Shown: piece after piece, positions 46,301 through 52,712 of the stretch
Position numbering within the stretch: position 1 is the first letter of the stretch
Layout of the letters: each line of letters opens with the position of its first letter
NCBI RefSeq assembly: GCF_006539505.1
Contig: NZ_BJND01000022.1
Coordinates: forward strand, 23,836 to 87,835
Direction: 5' to 3'
Length of the DNA: 64,000 nt
Source: Streptomyces spinoverrucosus
Lineage (GTDB): Bacteria > Actinomycetota > Actinomycetes > Streptomycetales > Streptomycetaceae
Notes under the pieces: model-generated
Database searches by the model: none
Told to the model about the DNA's origin: nothing
The model's input: only the letters and a program-made list of their open reading frames with translations
Translations under genes and position numbers: made by a program

Positions 46301-47012
46301 CGCCGACCGCGAGGCGACCCTCGAGGTCGACACCCTCGGCGGCTCCGGGGCCCGGCTCTCCGTCAACGACCACGACGTCCTGCGCCTGGCCAAGGGCAGG
46401 AGCAGCGTCGCGGTCTCCCTCTCGGGCGGCGTCAACAAGATGACGCTGACCGGGGGTTCGTCCGCCACCCTCGTCGACCGCCTCACGGTCACGCCCACCG
46501 AGGGCGCGCTCAAGGCGCGGACGTACGAGGCGCAGGACGCCGAGCTCGCGGGCTCGGCCACGCTCACCCCGCTGTCCCTGGCCACCGACGGCACGGCGAT
46601 CACCGGTATCGGCGGCGACCCGGGCAACGGCAACACCGCGACGTTCACCGTGGCCGCCGACCGGGCCGGCCTGTACGCGCTGCGCATCCGCTACTCCAAC
46701 CCCGAGCAGTCCGAAGCCACCCACTACAACCCGGACCCGCTCGCCCGCCACGCCGACATCACCGTCAACGGCGGCGAGATGCGGCGCGTCGGCTTCCCGC
46801 ACAGCTTCCACGAGAACAACTTCTGGGAGCTGACCGTCCCGGTCCATCTCAAGAAGGGCCAGAACACGATCGCCTTCCGCTCCGAGGAACTGCCGAACTT
46901 CGACGGCACCACCTACGCCTCGGACACCTTCCCCGGCGTACTGCTCCGCTCCCGCTACGCGCCGCTGATCGACCGGATCACCGTCGCGCCGTACGCGCGG
47001 GAGGTGCGATGA
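43359..47012 (+). CDS. Secreted multidomain glycoside hydrolase (LamG, Ig-like, clan GH-A barrel, CBM-like domains)
   Basis: A 1217-residue exported protein. Order: Sec signal (residues 1-33), LamG/concanavalin-like domain (about 38-255; WGGDKSSWQRIFDLGTNTTK), Ig-like domain (about 270-335), a TIM-barrel catalytic domain (about 340-690) and beta-sandwich modules of CBM6/35 type (about 770-940, 950-1040, 1050-1210). The barrel has the two glutamates of clan GH-A: acid/base E468 in VPFNEPEGN and nucleophile E584 in ININEYAF. It resembles GH39-like enzymes most, but the family is not certain. ATG 43359 follows GGATTGAGGA. It is divergent from the LacI operon and shares its operators. Substrate: a plant or fungal polysaccharide, unidentified. 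Confidence 0.85.
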   Translation: MPSADRSARRRAPAAIALTLGAGLLAAPAVPALAAEAPQPAARYTFDQDDLASGTITDSSGNGLTASLVNGSTAQSVTGADGGKALALPGGAPTSNGAYVRLPREVVGDADDLTVSARVKWGGDKSSWQRIFDLGTNTTKYLFATPYNNGGVLQTSVTTGGGGAEAQVRGYAMLPANEWRTVTVTLDSTARRLTTYLDGVAVSSAETGIKANELLDGSATAAGYIGKSLWPDPLLKGAVDDFTVWHSALSAEQVAGTVGTVPTLQELSKTSFEVRTTAGTAPSLPAAVRSSYSDGYDRDTSITWDAVPPEKYARPGTFTVAGTAAGRAVKATVTVVREGQLTVDLGSDTGKFHGGASGTLYGVYGPDVPTNNLMEGMGLRTVSTKAQDGPQHPGADALEVVKPLADSTDGDVYIYMTDIHRGFPYQWPGDTPEEKLKLYREKIVKQVDQVLELPKEYQDNIVFVPFNEPEGNMFGTGEWSYNKVSWLNDPDDYFAAWDDFYKLIKSKMPDARIAGPNTSVLYDQVKGFLTHALAAGTMPDVITWHELSHPEAVRASVAKYRAWEKDLFKGTDREGTQLPININEYAFNYHTSVPGQMIQWVSAIEESKVDADIAYWNIDGNLSDSAVQSNRGNGQWWLLHSYASMSGHTVKVTPPFPGENYTMQGVATLDEKKKQSRLIFGGSTGKGHITFDNVPKKIFGDRVHAWVKEIEWSGQVGDNSGPKLLTETNLEVGADGKVVVDFGDGGLPKLKESSAYEIVLSPAGKAKGTQSPPVRWQGSYEAEDAAHTGSGYTKNGPEGSPRDVSKFYTSGGYDVGGLRTGSDVTLDFTVDVPEDGTYDLSVFANSLNTFDKVKEQGPTNVFLRVDGKADSEQELYLPLGYKWVVWDHTDTKVHLTKGKHTLTLAAKSADGKRATKGDAIVDRLTLSLAEASAGTQVYEGELAWLGGGARPVYDLPKRAATGSGAARLAKGQTATFWVYSPADREATLEVDTLGGSGARLSVNDHDVLRLAKGRSSVAVSLSGGVNKMTLTGGSSATLVDRLTVTPTEGALKARTYEAQDAELAGSATLTPLSLATDGTAITGIGGDPGNGNTATFTVAADRAGLYALRIRYSNPEQSEATHYNPDPLARHADITVNGGEMRRVGFPHSFHENNFWELTVPVHLKKGQNTIAFRSEELPNFDGTTYASDTFPGVLLRSRYAPLIDRITVAPYAREVR

Positions 47013-47106
47013 GGTGACCACCGCCGGCGGTGAGGGCGGGTAGCGGTGCACCGCGTCCCCCACCCGGCGGGAGAACGCCCTCTTCGCCGCCGGTGCCACA
47101 AGCCGG

Positions 47107-47140
47107 CGCCCGGGTCCGTCACAGTCGGCGGACCCGGGCG
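47107..47140 (+). terminator. 12-bp perfect hairpin after the secreted hydrolase gene
   Basis: CGCCCGGGTCCG (47107-47118) pairs perfectly with CGGACCCGGGCG (47129-47140) over a 10-base loop, 94 bp past the stop. A strong intrinsic terminator candidate. Confidence 0.7.
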
Positions 47141-47143
47141 TCG

Positions 47144-47210
47144 GCGTCCGGGATTCAGGTGGGCGGCCGCGATGCCGGCGTCCGGGATTCAGGTGGCGGC
47201 CGCGATGCCG
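47144..47210. repeat. 33/34-bp tandem duplication
   Basis: A 34-base unit (47144-47177) beginning GCGTCCGGGATTCAGGTGG and ending GCGATGCCG is repeated directly at 47178-47210 with one G missing. It separates the hydrolase terminator from the sbcC remnant. Confidence 0.85.
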
Positions 47211-47220
47211 GTGAGACGGA

Positions 47221-47427
47221 TCAGCCCGTGCCGCGCTGCCGCAGCACCGAACCCGATCTCCCCTTCACCACCTCCAACTGCGCGTGAATCCGCCGCCGCA
47301 GATCGGCCACATGACTCACGATGCCGACACTGCGGCCCCGCTCACGCAGTGCGTCGAGCACGTCCAGCACCTCGTCCAGGGTCTGGTCGTCCAGGCTGCC
47401 GAAGCCCTCGTCGATGAAGAGGGGCTC
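47221..47427 (-). pseudogene. sbcC: 3' remnant of sbcC (SMC-like nuclease subunit)
   Basis: On the minus strand the frame ending at the TGA 47221-47223 reads LFIDEGFGSLDDQTLDEVLD, then RSVGIVSHVADLRRRIHAQ, and ends VLRQRGTG. This is the Walker B/D-loop, H-loop (SHV) and C-terminus of SbcC, the ATPase of the SbcCD double-strand-end nuclease. About 69 codons remain; Walker A and the coiled coils are missing, and upstream of the Leu-Phe-Ile-Asp block the frame loses all similarity at about 47428. sbcD is not in the window. A mobile element boundary or deletion probably removed the rest. Confidence 0.85.
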
Positions 47428-47482
47428 ACAGGTTCGACATCCGAGGACGCACCAGCTCTGAGCAGGTAGAATGGGGTACGAA

Positions 47483-47512
47483 AAGCCCCTCGGAGTGATC
47501 TGCGAGGGGCTT
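47483..47512 (-). terminator. Hairpin below the integrase remnant
   Basis: AAGCCCCTCG (47483-47492) pairs with CGAGGGGCTT (47503-47512) over 10 bases. Read leftward it is followed by TTTT, so it works as a terminator for the minus-strand integrase remnant. It is the likely old 3' border of that gene. Confidence 0.65.
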
Positions 47513-47547
47513 CTTTGATGGCGGGGGACGAACGGGGGACAGCGTGA

Positions 47548-47925
47548 TCAGGCGGCGTCCTGTACCTCATCCCGAGGGGCGGGCCGTACGACGCGCAGAT
47601 GGCGATCCCCTGCTACTTCCGCAACCGAGGCGGGTGTCGCATCTTGCTGAGCCTGGCCTCCCTCAGGGACTGGGGTGGGCGACTGTGTGGAGTCCCCCTC
47701 GGCTGCAGTGGCTTGCTGATCGCTGGGCTTTTCGACGCCGTTGCGGCGCGGCACCAAGTCAACGGGTGCGTTGGCGGCTGCCTGCTCGAACTGTGGCAGC
47801 AGGCTGGTGTAAGTGTCGGCAGTGAGCTGGTAGCTGCTGTGGCCGAGCAGGGCTGGGATCGCCTTCATGGATAGGCCGGCGGCCAGGCTGAGTGATGCGG
47901 CGCAGTGGCGCAGGTCGCCCAGGGC
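47548..47925 (-). pseudogene. C-terminal remnant of a tyrosine-type integrase
   Basis: The minus frame reads DLRHCAASLSLAAGLSMKAI, then LLGHSSYQLTADTYTSLLP, matching the C-terminal catalytic block of actinobacterial phage/AICE integrases: the R of the HxxR motif, the LGH, and the nucleophile Tyr in TADTY. The His of HxxR reads Gly and everything upstream is lost at about 47925, so the protein would be inactive. About 65 residues after the Tyr form a Pro/Ala/Asp-rich tail. The remnant marks an old integration event beside the broken sbcC gene. Confidence 0.8.
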
Positions 47926-47929
47926 GGAG

Positions 47930-48593
47930 ATCATCACGTCCGTGGCGGGGGCCGCTGGTCTGTGTCACGAGATGGGGCCCGAGCAGTTGACGGCACTGAT
48001 CCACTCGGGCAGGAAGGGTGCGGCTGCCGCGTACGTCGCCCGGCACTTCGCGCACTTCGACTTCACCGGCATCACCGTGATGGGGCCTACGCGCACCCTC
48101 CACGGCCGTGAGGACGTCAAGGTCGGCACCGTGTTGATGCAGTTGATTGACCTGGGAGCGGGGCACAGTCCGGGCAACGTCGCCGTGCACGTGCCGGATG
48201 AGGATGTGGTGTTCGCCGGGGACGCCCTGTTCTCCGGGGTGCACATGGTGGTGGTCCGGGTCGTTGAGCGGCTGCATCCGGGCGTGCCAGACGCTGTTGG
48301 ACACGGGCGCGGACGTGTTCGTGCCGGGCCACGGGCCGCTGTTGGACCGCAGCGGCGTTGCAGAGATCCGTGACCGCCTGTCTCAGATGACTGAGGAGGC
48401 GACGGGGCACGCACGGTGCGGTGTGCCGCTGGCCGACGCGGCCCGCCTGGTAATGGCGGGCCACGTCGGCTCGTGGGCGCATCCGGAGCGGCTGTTCACG
48501 CAGACCGCGGCCTCCTACGCGGAAGCGGGAGTTGCGGGGGTGCCGTCGAGCACGCTCGCGATGGTGGAGGGCATGGCGTCGCTGGCCTGCTGA
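47930..48593 (+). pseudogene. Headless, frameshifted metallo-beta-lactamase-fold hydrolase
   Basis: From 47950 one frame reads AGAAGLCHEMGPEQL and continues to VFAGDALFSGVHMVV (metal Asp in GDALF). The next frame continues SGSLSGCIRACQTLL and VFVPGHGPLLDRSGVAEI (metal His in PGHG), ending at the TGA 48591-48593. The join is in a GTGGTGGT run at 48248-48255; two bases appear lost. The N-terminal zinc site HxHxDH is absent because the gene is cut where the integrase remnant begins. Family: MBL-fold, glyoxalase II-like. Not functional. Its 3' end overlaps the XRE gene. Confidence 0.75.
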
Positions 48594-49378
48594 GCGACGT
48601 CACCGGGCATGACGACCATGAGGCGAATGTTGTTGCCCAGCCGGCCGAAGGCGACGAATTCGACCTCGACTTCCTCGTCCCGGTGCGGGAGGTAGAGGCG
48701 GCGGCGGTCGCCATCGGGGTGGGTGACGGTGGTGACGTCATGCTCAAGGATCCGGCCGGCGATCGTGTCGGCCTCCTTAATGTGCTGGACGACCTCGGCG
48801 AGTCGGGCGTCGTGTGGGTTGGCGCGCCAGGCGATGCGGAGTTGGGAGGCCATGGGCTTGGTCCAGGTTTCTTCCCAGTCGATGAGCTGGAATCGGGCCT
48901 CGGGGTAGGTCAAGGCCCAGATCATCACGTTGACGCCGTGGAGCATCCACGGGAAGTCGCGGGCGGCTGCCTCGTTGAAGACGCGTATGTCCCAACGGGG
49001 ATCGAAGGTGTAGGCGGGCCACGGCAGGCGATGGACCATCTGGGACACGACGGGGTCGATCGTGCCGACGTCGGGGCGGCAGAGGGGTGCCGGTTCGCGT
49101 CCGGTGACCTCGAGGAAGAGGTGGGTTCGCTGGGCGTCGTTGAGGCCGAGGATGCGGACGAGGCTGTCGAGGAACTCGTCGCTGTAGGTACCGGGCACGC
49201 CGCGTTCGAGCCTGCTGTACCAGCCTTCGGTCACCCCTGCTAGGTAGGCGACCTCGGCCTGGGTGAGGCCGTTCCTGCGCCGTGTGCCATAACGGGCGGT
49301 GAAGCCGGGGACGGCCTTTGGATCGCGTGCCTTGCGCCAAGCACGGAGCATCCGCGTGATCGATGGCAGGTCGCCCAT
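48515..49378 (-). CDS. XRE-family regulator with MmyB-type ligand domain
   Basis: A 287-residue regulator. The N-terminal Cro/CI helix-turn-helix is at about residues 35-85 (GLTQAEVAYLAGVTEGWYSR). The rest is the MmyB ligand-binding domain: YTFDPRWDIRVFNEAAARDF, then MIWALTYPEARFQLIDWEE and NNIRLMVVMPGD. Such proteins are common in Streptomyces, often beside a short-chain dehydrogenase they control. ATG 49378 (MGDLPSITRML) is chosen over GTG 49396. The last 26 residues are encoded antisense to the neighbouring MBL remnant, so the natural C-terminus may have been replaced, but the functional domains are complete. Confidence 0.87.
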   Translation of the reverse strand: MGDLPSITRMLRAWRKARDPKAVPGFTARYGTRRRNGLTQAEVAYLAGVTEGWYSRLERGVPGTYSDEFLDSLVRILGLNDAQRTHLFLEVTGREPAPLCRPDVGTIDPVVSQMVHRLPWPAYTFDPRWDIRVFNEAAARDFPWMLHGVNVMIWALTYPEARFQLIDWEETWTKPMASQLRIAWRANPHDARLAEVVQHIKEADTIAGRILEHDVTTVTHPDGDRRRLYLPHRDEEVEVEFVAFGRLGNNIRLMVVMPGDVAQQASDAMPSTIASVLDGTPATPASA

Positions 49379-49439
49379 GTGAGGTACTGCTCCCAAAGGT
49401 AAAGAGAACTCAAATCAAAGGAGACCTGCGCTGTCATGG

Positions 49440-49605
49440 ACTCTTAAGTCGAACCGGACGGCTGCGCCCGGAGCAGCGGGACTGGCTCAAGCACCTCGCA
49501 GCGTGCGGCTTCGAAACCGCGCTGTGGCGCCCCAAGGACCTCGACAACATCATCACCGTCCTCGCCCCCGACGGGCCCCGCGCCCAACTCCCCGACACCT
49601 TCTGA
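49440..49605 (+). pseudogene. Tail of a VRR-NUC nuclease
   Basis: The frame reads GRLRPEQRDWLKHLAACGFE, then ALWRPKDLDNIITVL, and stops at 49605. This matches the C-terminal strand and helix of VRR-NUC (PD-(D/E)XK) nucleases carried by phages and integrative elements. The catalytic Glu, Asp and Lys blocks are missing. The longer open frame from GTG 49363 adds residues from the XRE promoter region and is not a real N-terminus. Confidence 0.65.
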
Positions 49606-49625
49606 CAAAAGGAGATCCAGCCCTC

Positions 49626-49745
49626 GTGATCGACCGCACCGCCAAACGCTCGGACATCCCGCCCGCACCCGGATCTGTCTGGTGCAACTCATGCGACAGC
49701 TGGTTCAACGTCATCTCCAACACTTGCCGCTGCAACAACCGCTGA
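49626..49745 (+). CDS. Small zinc-ribbon-like protein of mobile-element type
   Basis: A 39-residue product starting at GTG 49626, with AAAAGGAGA at 49607-49615 as ribosome site. It contains CNSCDSWFNV and TCRCNN, i.e. two Cys pairs that could bind one zinc ion. Short proteins of this kind are frequent in Streptomyces plasmids and AICEs. The strong ribosome site is the main support; function unknown. Confidence 0.5.
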   Translation: MIDRTAKRSDIPPAPGSVWCNSCDSWFNVISNTCRCNNR

Positions 49746-49767
49746 CCCACCCCGAGGACCCTCAACC

Positions 49768-50007
49768 GTGACCTGCCCTGCTCGCGCGGCCGCCCCGGCG
49801 GCGCCCCACGCGCCCGCCGCCCCGTCCGTCGAGCGGGCCACGTCCCTCTCCGAGGCCAGCCTGGGCACCACAACAGCGCAAGCCCTGGAAAGGATCGCCC
49901 AGTTGGCCAACGAGTTGTGTGAGCACCTGACCGATGCCCAGTGGCGCACGGCCGTCCGGATCCGGGACCTCGCCGAAACCGCACAGTCAACCGACGGAGC
50001 TTCCTGA
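49768..50007 (+). CDS. Hypothetical protein, helical
   Basis: A 79-residue product starting at GTG 49768. After an Ala/Pro-rich head it forms a predicted amphipathic helical part (AQALERIAQLANELCEHLTD followed by AQWRTAVRIRDLAE). It abuts the next gene (stop 50007, next ATG 50008), consistent with a small operon of plasmid-like genes. No family recognised. Confidence 0.5.
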   Translation: MTCPARAAAPAAPHAPAAPSVERATSLSEASLGTTTAQALERIAQLANELCEHLTDAQWRTAVRIRDLAETAQSTDGAS

Positions 50008-50337
50008 ATGCACGCCCGCTTCGTTCCTCTGCCCAACCAGCGACGCAGCCAGGAGGCGTACGACACGGCCCAGGTCCTGCGGGAGTGGCCCGGCGAATGG
50101 GCGCACATCGAAACACTCGCGAAACTGAACAGGGCCACCAACCTGGGATATCGCATCCGCACCGGCATGCACAGCGCCTTCCGACCCGCAGGCGCCTTCG
50201 ACGCGACGGCGCGCAGCGTCGGCCTCCGCTCGCGCGAGAGCCGATCTCAGTCAGGTAGCGGTGGCCGGTGGGGAGTGTCGACGGACCAATTCCACCTATT
50301 GACAGCCGCGAGCCTGTGCCCAGCTTCAGCGAACTGA
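50008..50337 (+). CDS. Small mobile-element-type protein, N-terminal half conserved-looking
   Basis: A 109-residue product, start ATG 50008 directly after the preceding stop. The N-terminal half (FVPLPNQRRSQEAYDTAQVL, then NLGYRIRTGMHSAFRPAGAF) has the pattern of the small hypothetical proteins found in pSAM2-like elements, as I recall them. The C-terminal 40 residues look unlike a folded domain and may reflect a frameshift. Function unknown. Confidence 0.5.
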   Translation: MHARFVPLPNQRRSQEAYDTAQVLREWPGEWAHIETLAKLNRATNLGYRIRTGMHSAFRPAGAFDATARSVGLRSRESRSQSGSGGRWGVSTDQFHLLTAASLCPASAN

Positions 50338-50365
50338 CGACGCCTACCGAATCCATGCAGGGCTT

Positions 50366-50626
50366 GTGAAGACTGCCTACGAGCGCCACCTCTCCGGATA
50401 CCCCGCCTACACGGACGATCACGAGTGGGTCGGTGACGTCTTCCGCTGCCTCCCGACGCCGGAATGCAACGGATGCGGCCGCTGGCACGGCTACACACGC
50501 ATCGGCCAGAGCACGGAGAATCCGCAGATGAGCCTGCACGGCTTCAGTAGCCGGGACGACGTCTGCCGCGCTCTCCAAGCCGTACGGCAAGCCTGGAGCC
50601 ACACCGCCCGACCGGGCGGTCAGTAG
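50366..50626 (+). CDS. Hypothetical protein with Cys/His pair
   Basis: An 86-residue product from GTG 50366. Codon use looks coding. It contains FRCLPTPECNGCGRWHGYTR, with three Cys and one His that might bind metal. No family recognised. It ends 83 bp before the next small gene and may belong to the same element-derived set. Confidence 0.45.
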   Translation: MKTAYERHLSGYPAYTDDHEWVGDVFRCLPTPECNGCGRWHGYTRIGQSTENPQMSLHGFSSRDDVCRALQAVRQAWSHTARPGGQ

Positions 50627-50709
50627 TCTCCAGCCGCCTCGCTCTCGCCTGGCACCGGGGACCAAGCCTCGGCGCACTGAATGAACGACAACGACGGCAG
50701 ACTGAGCCC

Positions 50710-51228
50710 ATGGACGCAGGACTTGCCGCACTGCTCGGCGCCGCTGTCGGCTCTGTCGCCACTCTTGGTGCCGCGATCGTGAGCGGCCGGACACAAGCAC
50801 GTGCGCAGCATGATCAGTGGCGCCGCCAGCACCGCCGCGACGCATACGCCCGCTACCTCAGCGCGCTCCACGACCGCGACATTGCCATGGACGCCATCCT
50901 CGACGCGCTGCGTTCCGACGACCCCGACCTGCCCGACGTCGACGAGAAGATACGCCGCTTCATCGCCCTGGCGCGGGAGGTCCACCGCGCTGCCGAAGTC
51001 GTGATCCTCGAAGGACCTGCTGCCCTCGCGGACGTCGCCGAGCGAGTCACCCACGCCTCCAGCGACCTCTCCCGAGTCATGCGGCGGCTGGCAGAGAACG
51101 CTCACAAGGGAGACACCACCCGCAAAGCCGAGGACGCTGCCCTTGCTGATGAACGAGAACGCATCCTCTACCAGGCGGTCAAGGACTTCCGCCTCGCGGC
51201 CCGCAGCGTCATCGGCAACACGAACTGA
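50710..51228 (+). CDS. Small membrane-anchored helical protein
   Basis: A 172-residue protein starting at ATG 50710. Residues 4-24 (LAALLGAAVGSVATLGAAIV) form one membrane anchor, followed by basic residues and a long alpha-helical region (about 40-165) that looks like a coiled coil or four-helix bundle. Proteins of this design are common hypothetical products in Streptomyces. Its function is not known. Confidence 0.65.
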   Translation: MDAGLAALLGAAVGSVATLGAAIVSGRTQARAQHDQWRRQHRRDAYARYLSALHDRDIAMDAILDALRSDDPDLPDVDEKIRRFIALAREVHRAAEVVILEGPAALADVAERVTHASSDLSRVMRRLAENAHKGDTTRKAEDAALADERERILYQAVKDFRLAARSVIGNTN

Positions 51229-51306
51229 CTCAGCAAACCCTGACCGGTATGACCACCGGAAAGTCTGAGGTACTGAGTAGCTTGGGACGTTCGACAGGCG
51301 CAAGGC

Positions 51307-51906
51307 ATGTCCAACAGCTACGGCTGTTGGCCGGAGCCAGCCGCAGTAGCGGGTGGGCTGCACTACCGTGCCCTCACAGCCGGTACGGCCGCGACCTGGT
51401 GGAACGGTGTCGAAAGGCAGGGGCGGATGGGGCGCAGCAAGGGCCAGTACGCACTCTTGGAGGCGCTCCGCACAGCGCATCGAGCTTCCTCTCACGGGTG
51501 GGCCACCGAATCGCTTGGGCTGAGCCGCGACAGCGTCGAGCGCCTCGTGGTGGCCGAAACCAACCGATGGCTCCTGCATGTGACCGATGAGCAGGTGGCC
51601 TCGATCGCGTACGCCTTCTATCTGGAGGGGCACTGGGGCCACGTCACCGCAGCCAACCGCTTCGGCCGCACCTACGGCATCATCCACCGCCCGCAGACAA
51701 GCACAGCCGACTCCGCTGAAACAACCGGACATTCAGTGACGTACCCGCACATACCGGGTAATCGGTCGCGGGCAGAGCCGCTCCAAGGCCGCAGGGCGAC
51801 AGCCCGCGGCCTTGATCACCTCGGTTTCACCTACCAGGGCCAGTGGCTCCAGCCCAGCAGACCAAGGCCCACCGACACGGCCGTCACAATCACGGGCGAA
51901 ACGTAG
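51307..51906 (+). CDS. Hypothetical protein, possible DNA-binding part
   Basis: A 199-residue product from ATG 51307, though ATG 51427 (MGRSKGQYALLEALRTAHRA) is an equally good start. The middle part LEALRTAHRASSHGWATESL followed by GLSRDSVERLV has helix-turn-helix-like spacing. The C-terminal 60 residues are low-complexity. A strong terminator at 51908-51943 follows immediately, which supports transcription in this direction. No family recognised. Confidence 0.45.
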   Translation: MSNSYGCWPEPAAVAGGLHYRALTAGTAATWWNGVERQGRMGRSKGQYALLEALRTAHRASSHGWATESLGLSRDSVERLVVAETNRWLLHVTDEQVASIAYAFYLEGHWGHVTAANRFGRTYGIIHRPQTSTADSAETTGHSVTYPHIPGNRSRAEPLQGRRATARGLDHLGFTYQGQWLQPSRPRPTDTAVTITGET

Positions 51907-51907
51907 A

Positions 51908-51943
51908 AGGGCCCCACCAGACACCTAGGCATGGTGGGGCCCT
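51908..51943 (+). terminator. 12-bp perfect hairpin terminator
   Basis: AGGGCCCCACCA (51908-51919) pairs perfectly with TGGTGGGGCCCT (51932-51943) over a 12-base loop, right behind the stop of the preceding gene and followed by CATT. Confidence 0.75.
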
Positions 51944-52010
51944 CATTGATGAAGCCGAGCGGTAGCGGAGGCGCTAGGAGCAAGGCAAGTTGACGCTGCG
52001 ACACCTGTGG

Positions 52011-52712
52011 TTACGTCATATGGCCATACTTTGAACGGGCGTTCCGGCTGCGACCCCGATCTCTAGTGCTGTGACCGCATAGGTTCGTGACTGAAGAACC
52101 TCCGCTGAGCACAGCAGTTACGGCCGCGTGAGTCGCATCCTTCGGCGTGAACGGTACGGGGTCAGGGTTGTAGTCCAGGGCGGCGAGTTCCTTCGGCGGC
52201 CATGCGACTCCAGCATCGCGGAAGTAGCGGGCAATACGCTCATCGATCCGCCGGGCCCGGGTTGGCACCAGGGTCATGCTCGTGGCAGCGGCAACCGCCT
52301 GGGCAGCAGCCTGCGCGATCTGATCCTCGTCCGACTCCATCTTCGTGTGCTCGTCGTGGGCCTTTGCACCGAGGTTGAGGGCGATGCTGTCCACGGCGGA
52401 GGCAAATGCCGCCCCCACCGTTGCCTCCGGTACCGGCAGGCCCTCGCCAAATAGCAGCAGTGCCAGGTCCCTCGGGCGCCGTCCCCGGCCCGCGTGGCGA
52501 GCGAGCGCCACCACCAGGTCGAACGCTTCCGGCACTGGGTGTGAGGCAGTGCCCTTGCCCCTGCCCAGCCTCACTTGCGTGTTCCCTGGCAGCAGGGGCC
52601 ATTTCTGCTTTCGCCAGGTGGCCAACTGCTTCGCCGACACCGTGAGGTCGAGCTGCTGCGCGTATTCGATGAGCTGCTGATCGGCCGGACTCGGCGTCGT
52701 CTTGCCAGGCAC
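52011..52712 (-). CDS. Hypothetical protein with altered C-terminus
   Basis: A 233-residue product starting at GTG 52712. The N-terminal 55 residues (LIEYAQQLDLTVSAKQLATW, then PLLPGN) look like a MerR-type or similar helix-turn-helix; the rest is helical with an Ala-rich QAAAQAVAAATSMTL segment. The last 25 residues run through an apparent insertion-sequence end at 52063-52082 and look random (CGHSTRDRGRSRNARSKYG), so the original C-terminus has probably been cut off. Function unknown. Confidence 0.55.
   Translation of the reverse strand: MPGKTTPSPADQQLIEYAQQLDLTVSAKQLATWRKQKWPLLPGNTQVRLGRGKGTASHPVPEAFDLVVALARHAGRGRRPRDLALLLFGEGLPVPEATVGAAFASAVDSIALNLGAKAHDEHTKMESDEDQIAQAAAQAVAAATSMTLVPTRARRIDERIARYFRDAGVAWPPKELAALDYNPDPVPFTPKDATHAAVTAVLSGGSSVTNLCGHSTRDRGRSRNARSKYGHMT
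52063..52082. mobile_element. Apparent insertion-sequence end (solo)
   Basis: TGCTGTGACCGCATAG at 52067-52082 occurs again at 63962-63977, where it interrupts dnaK. With the CTA two bases in front, 19 of 20 bases agree. Both copies break a reading frame. No transposase is visible here, so this is a residual or a very short element end. The identification as an IS terminus is inference. Confidence 0.5.

Noticed and set aside
47013..47547. tRNA or attachment site next to the integrase remnant
   Set aside because: No tRNA-like cloverleaf or matching second copy of an att core could be found by eye within the window.
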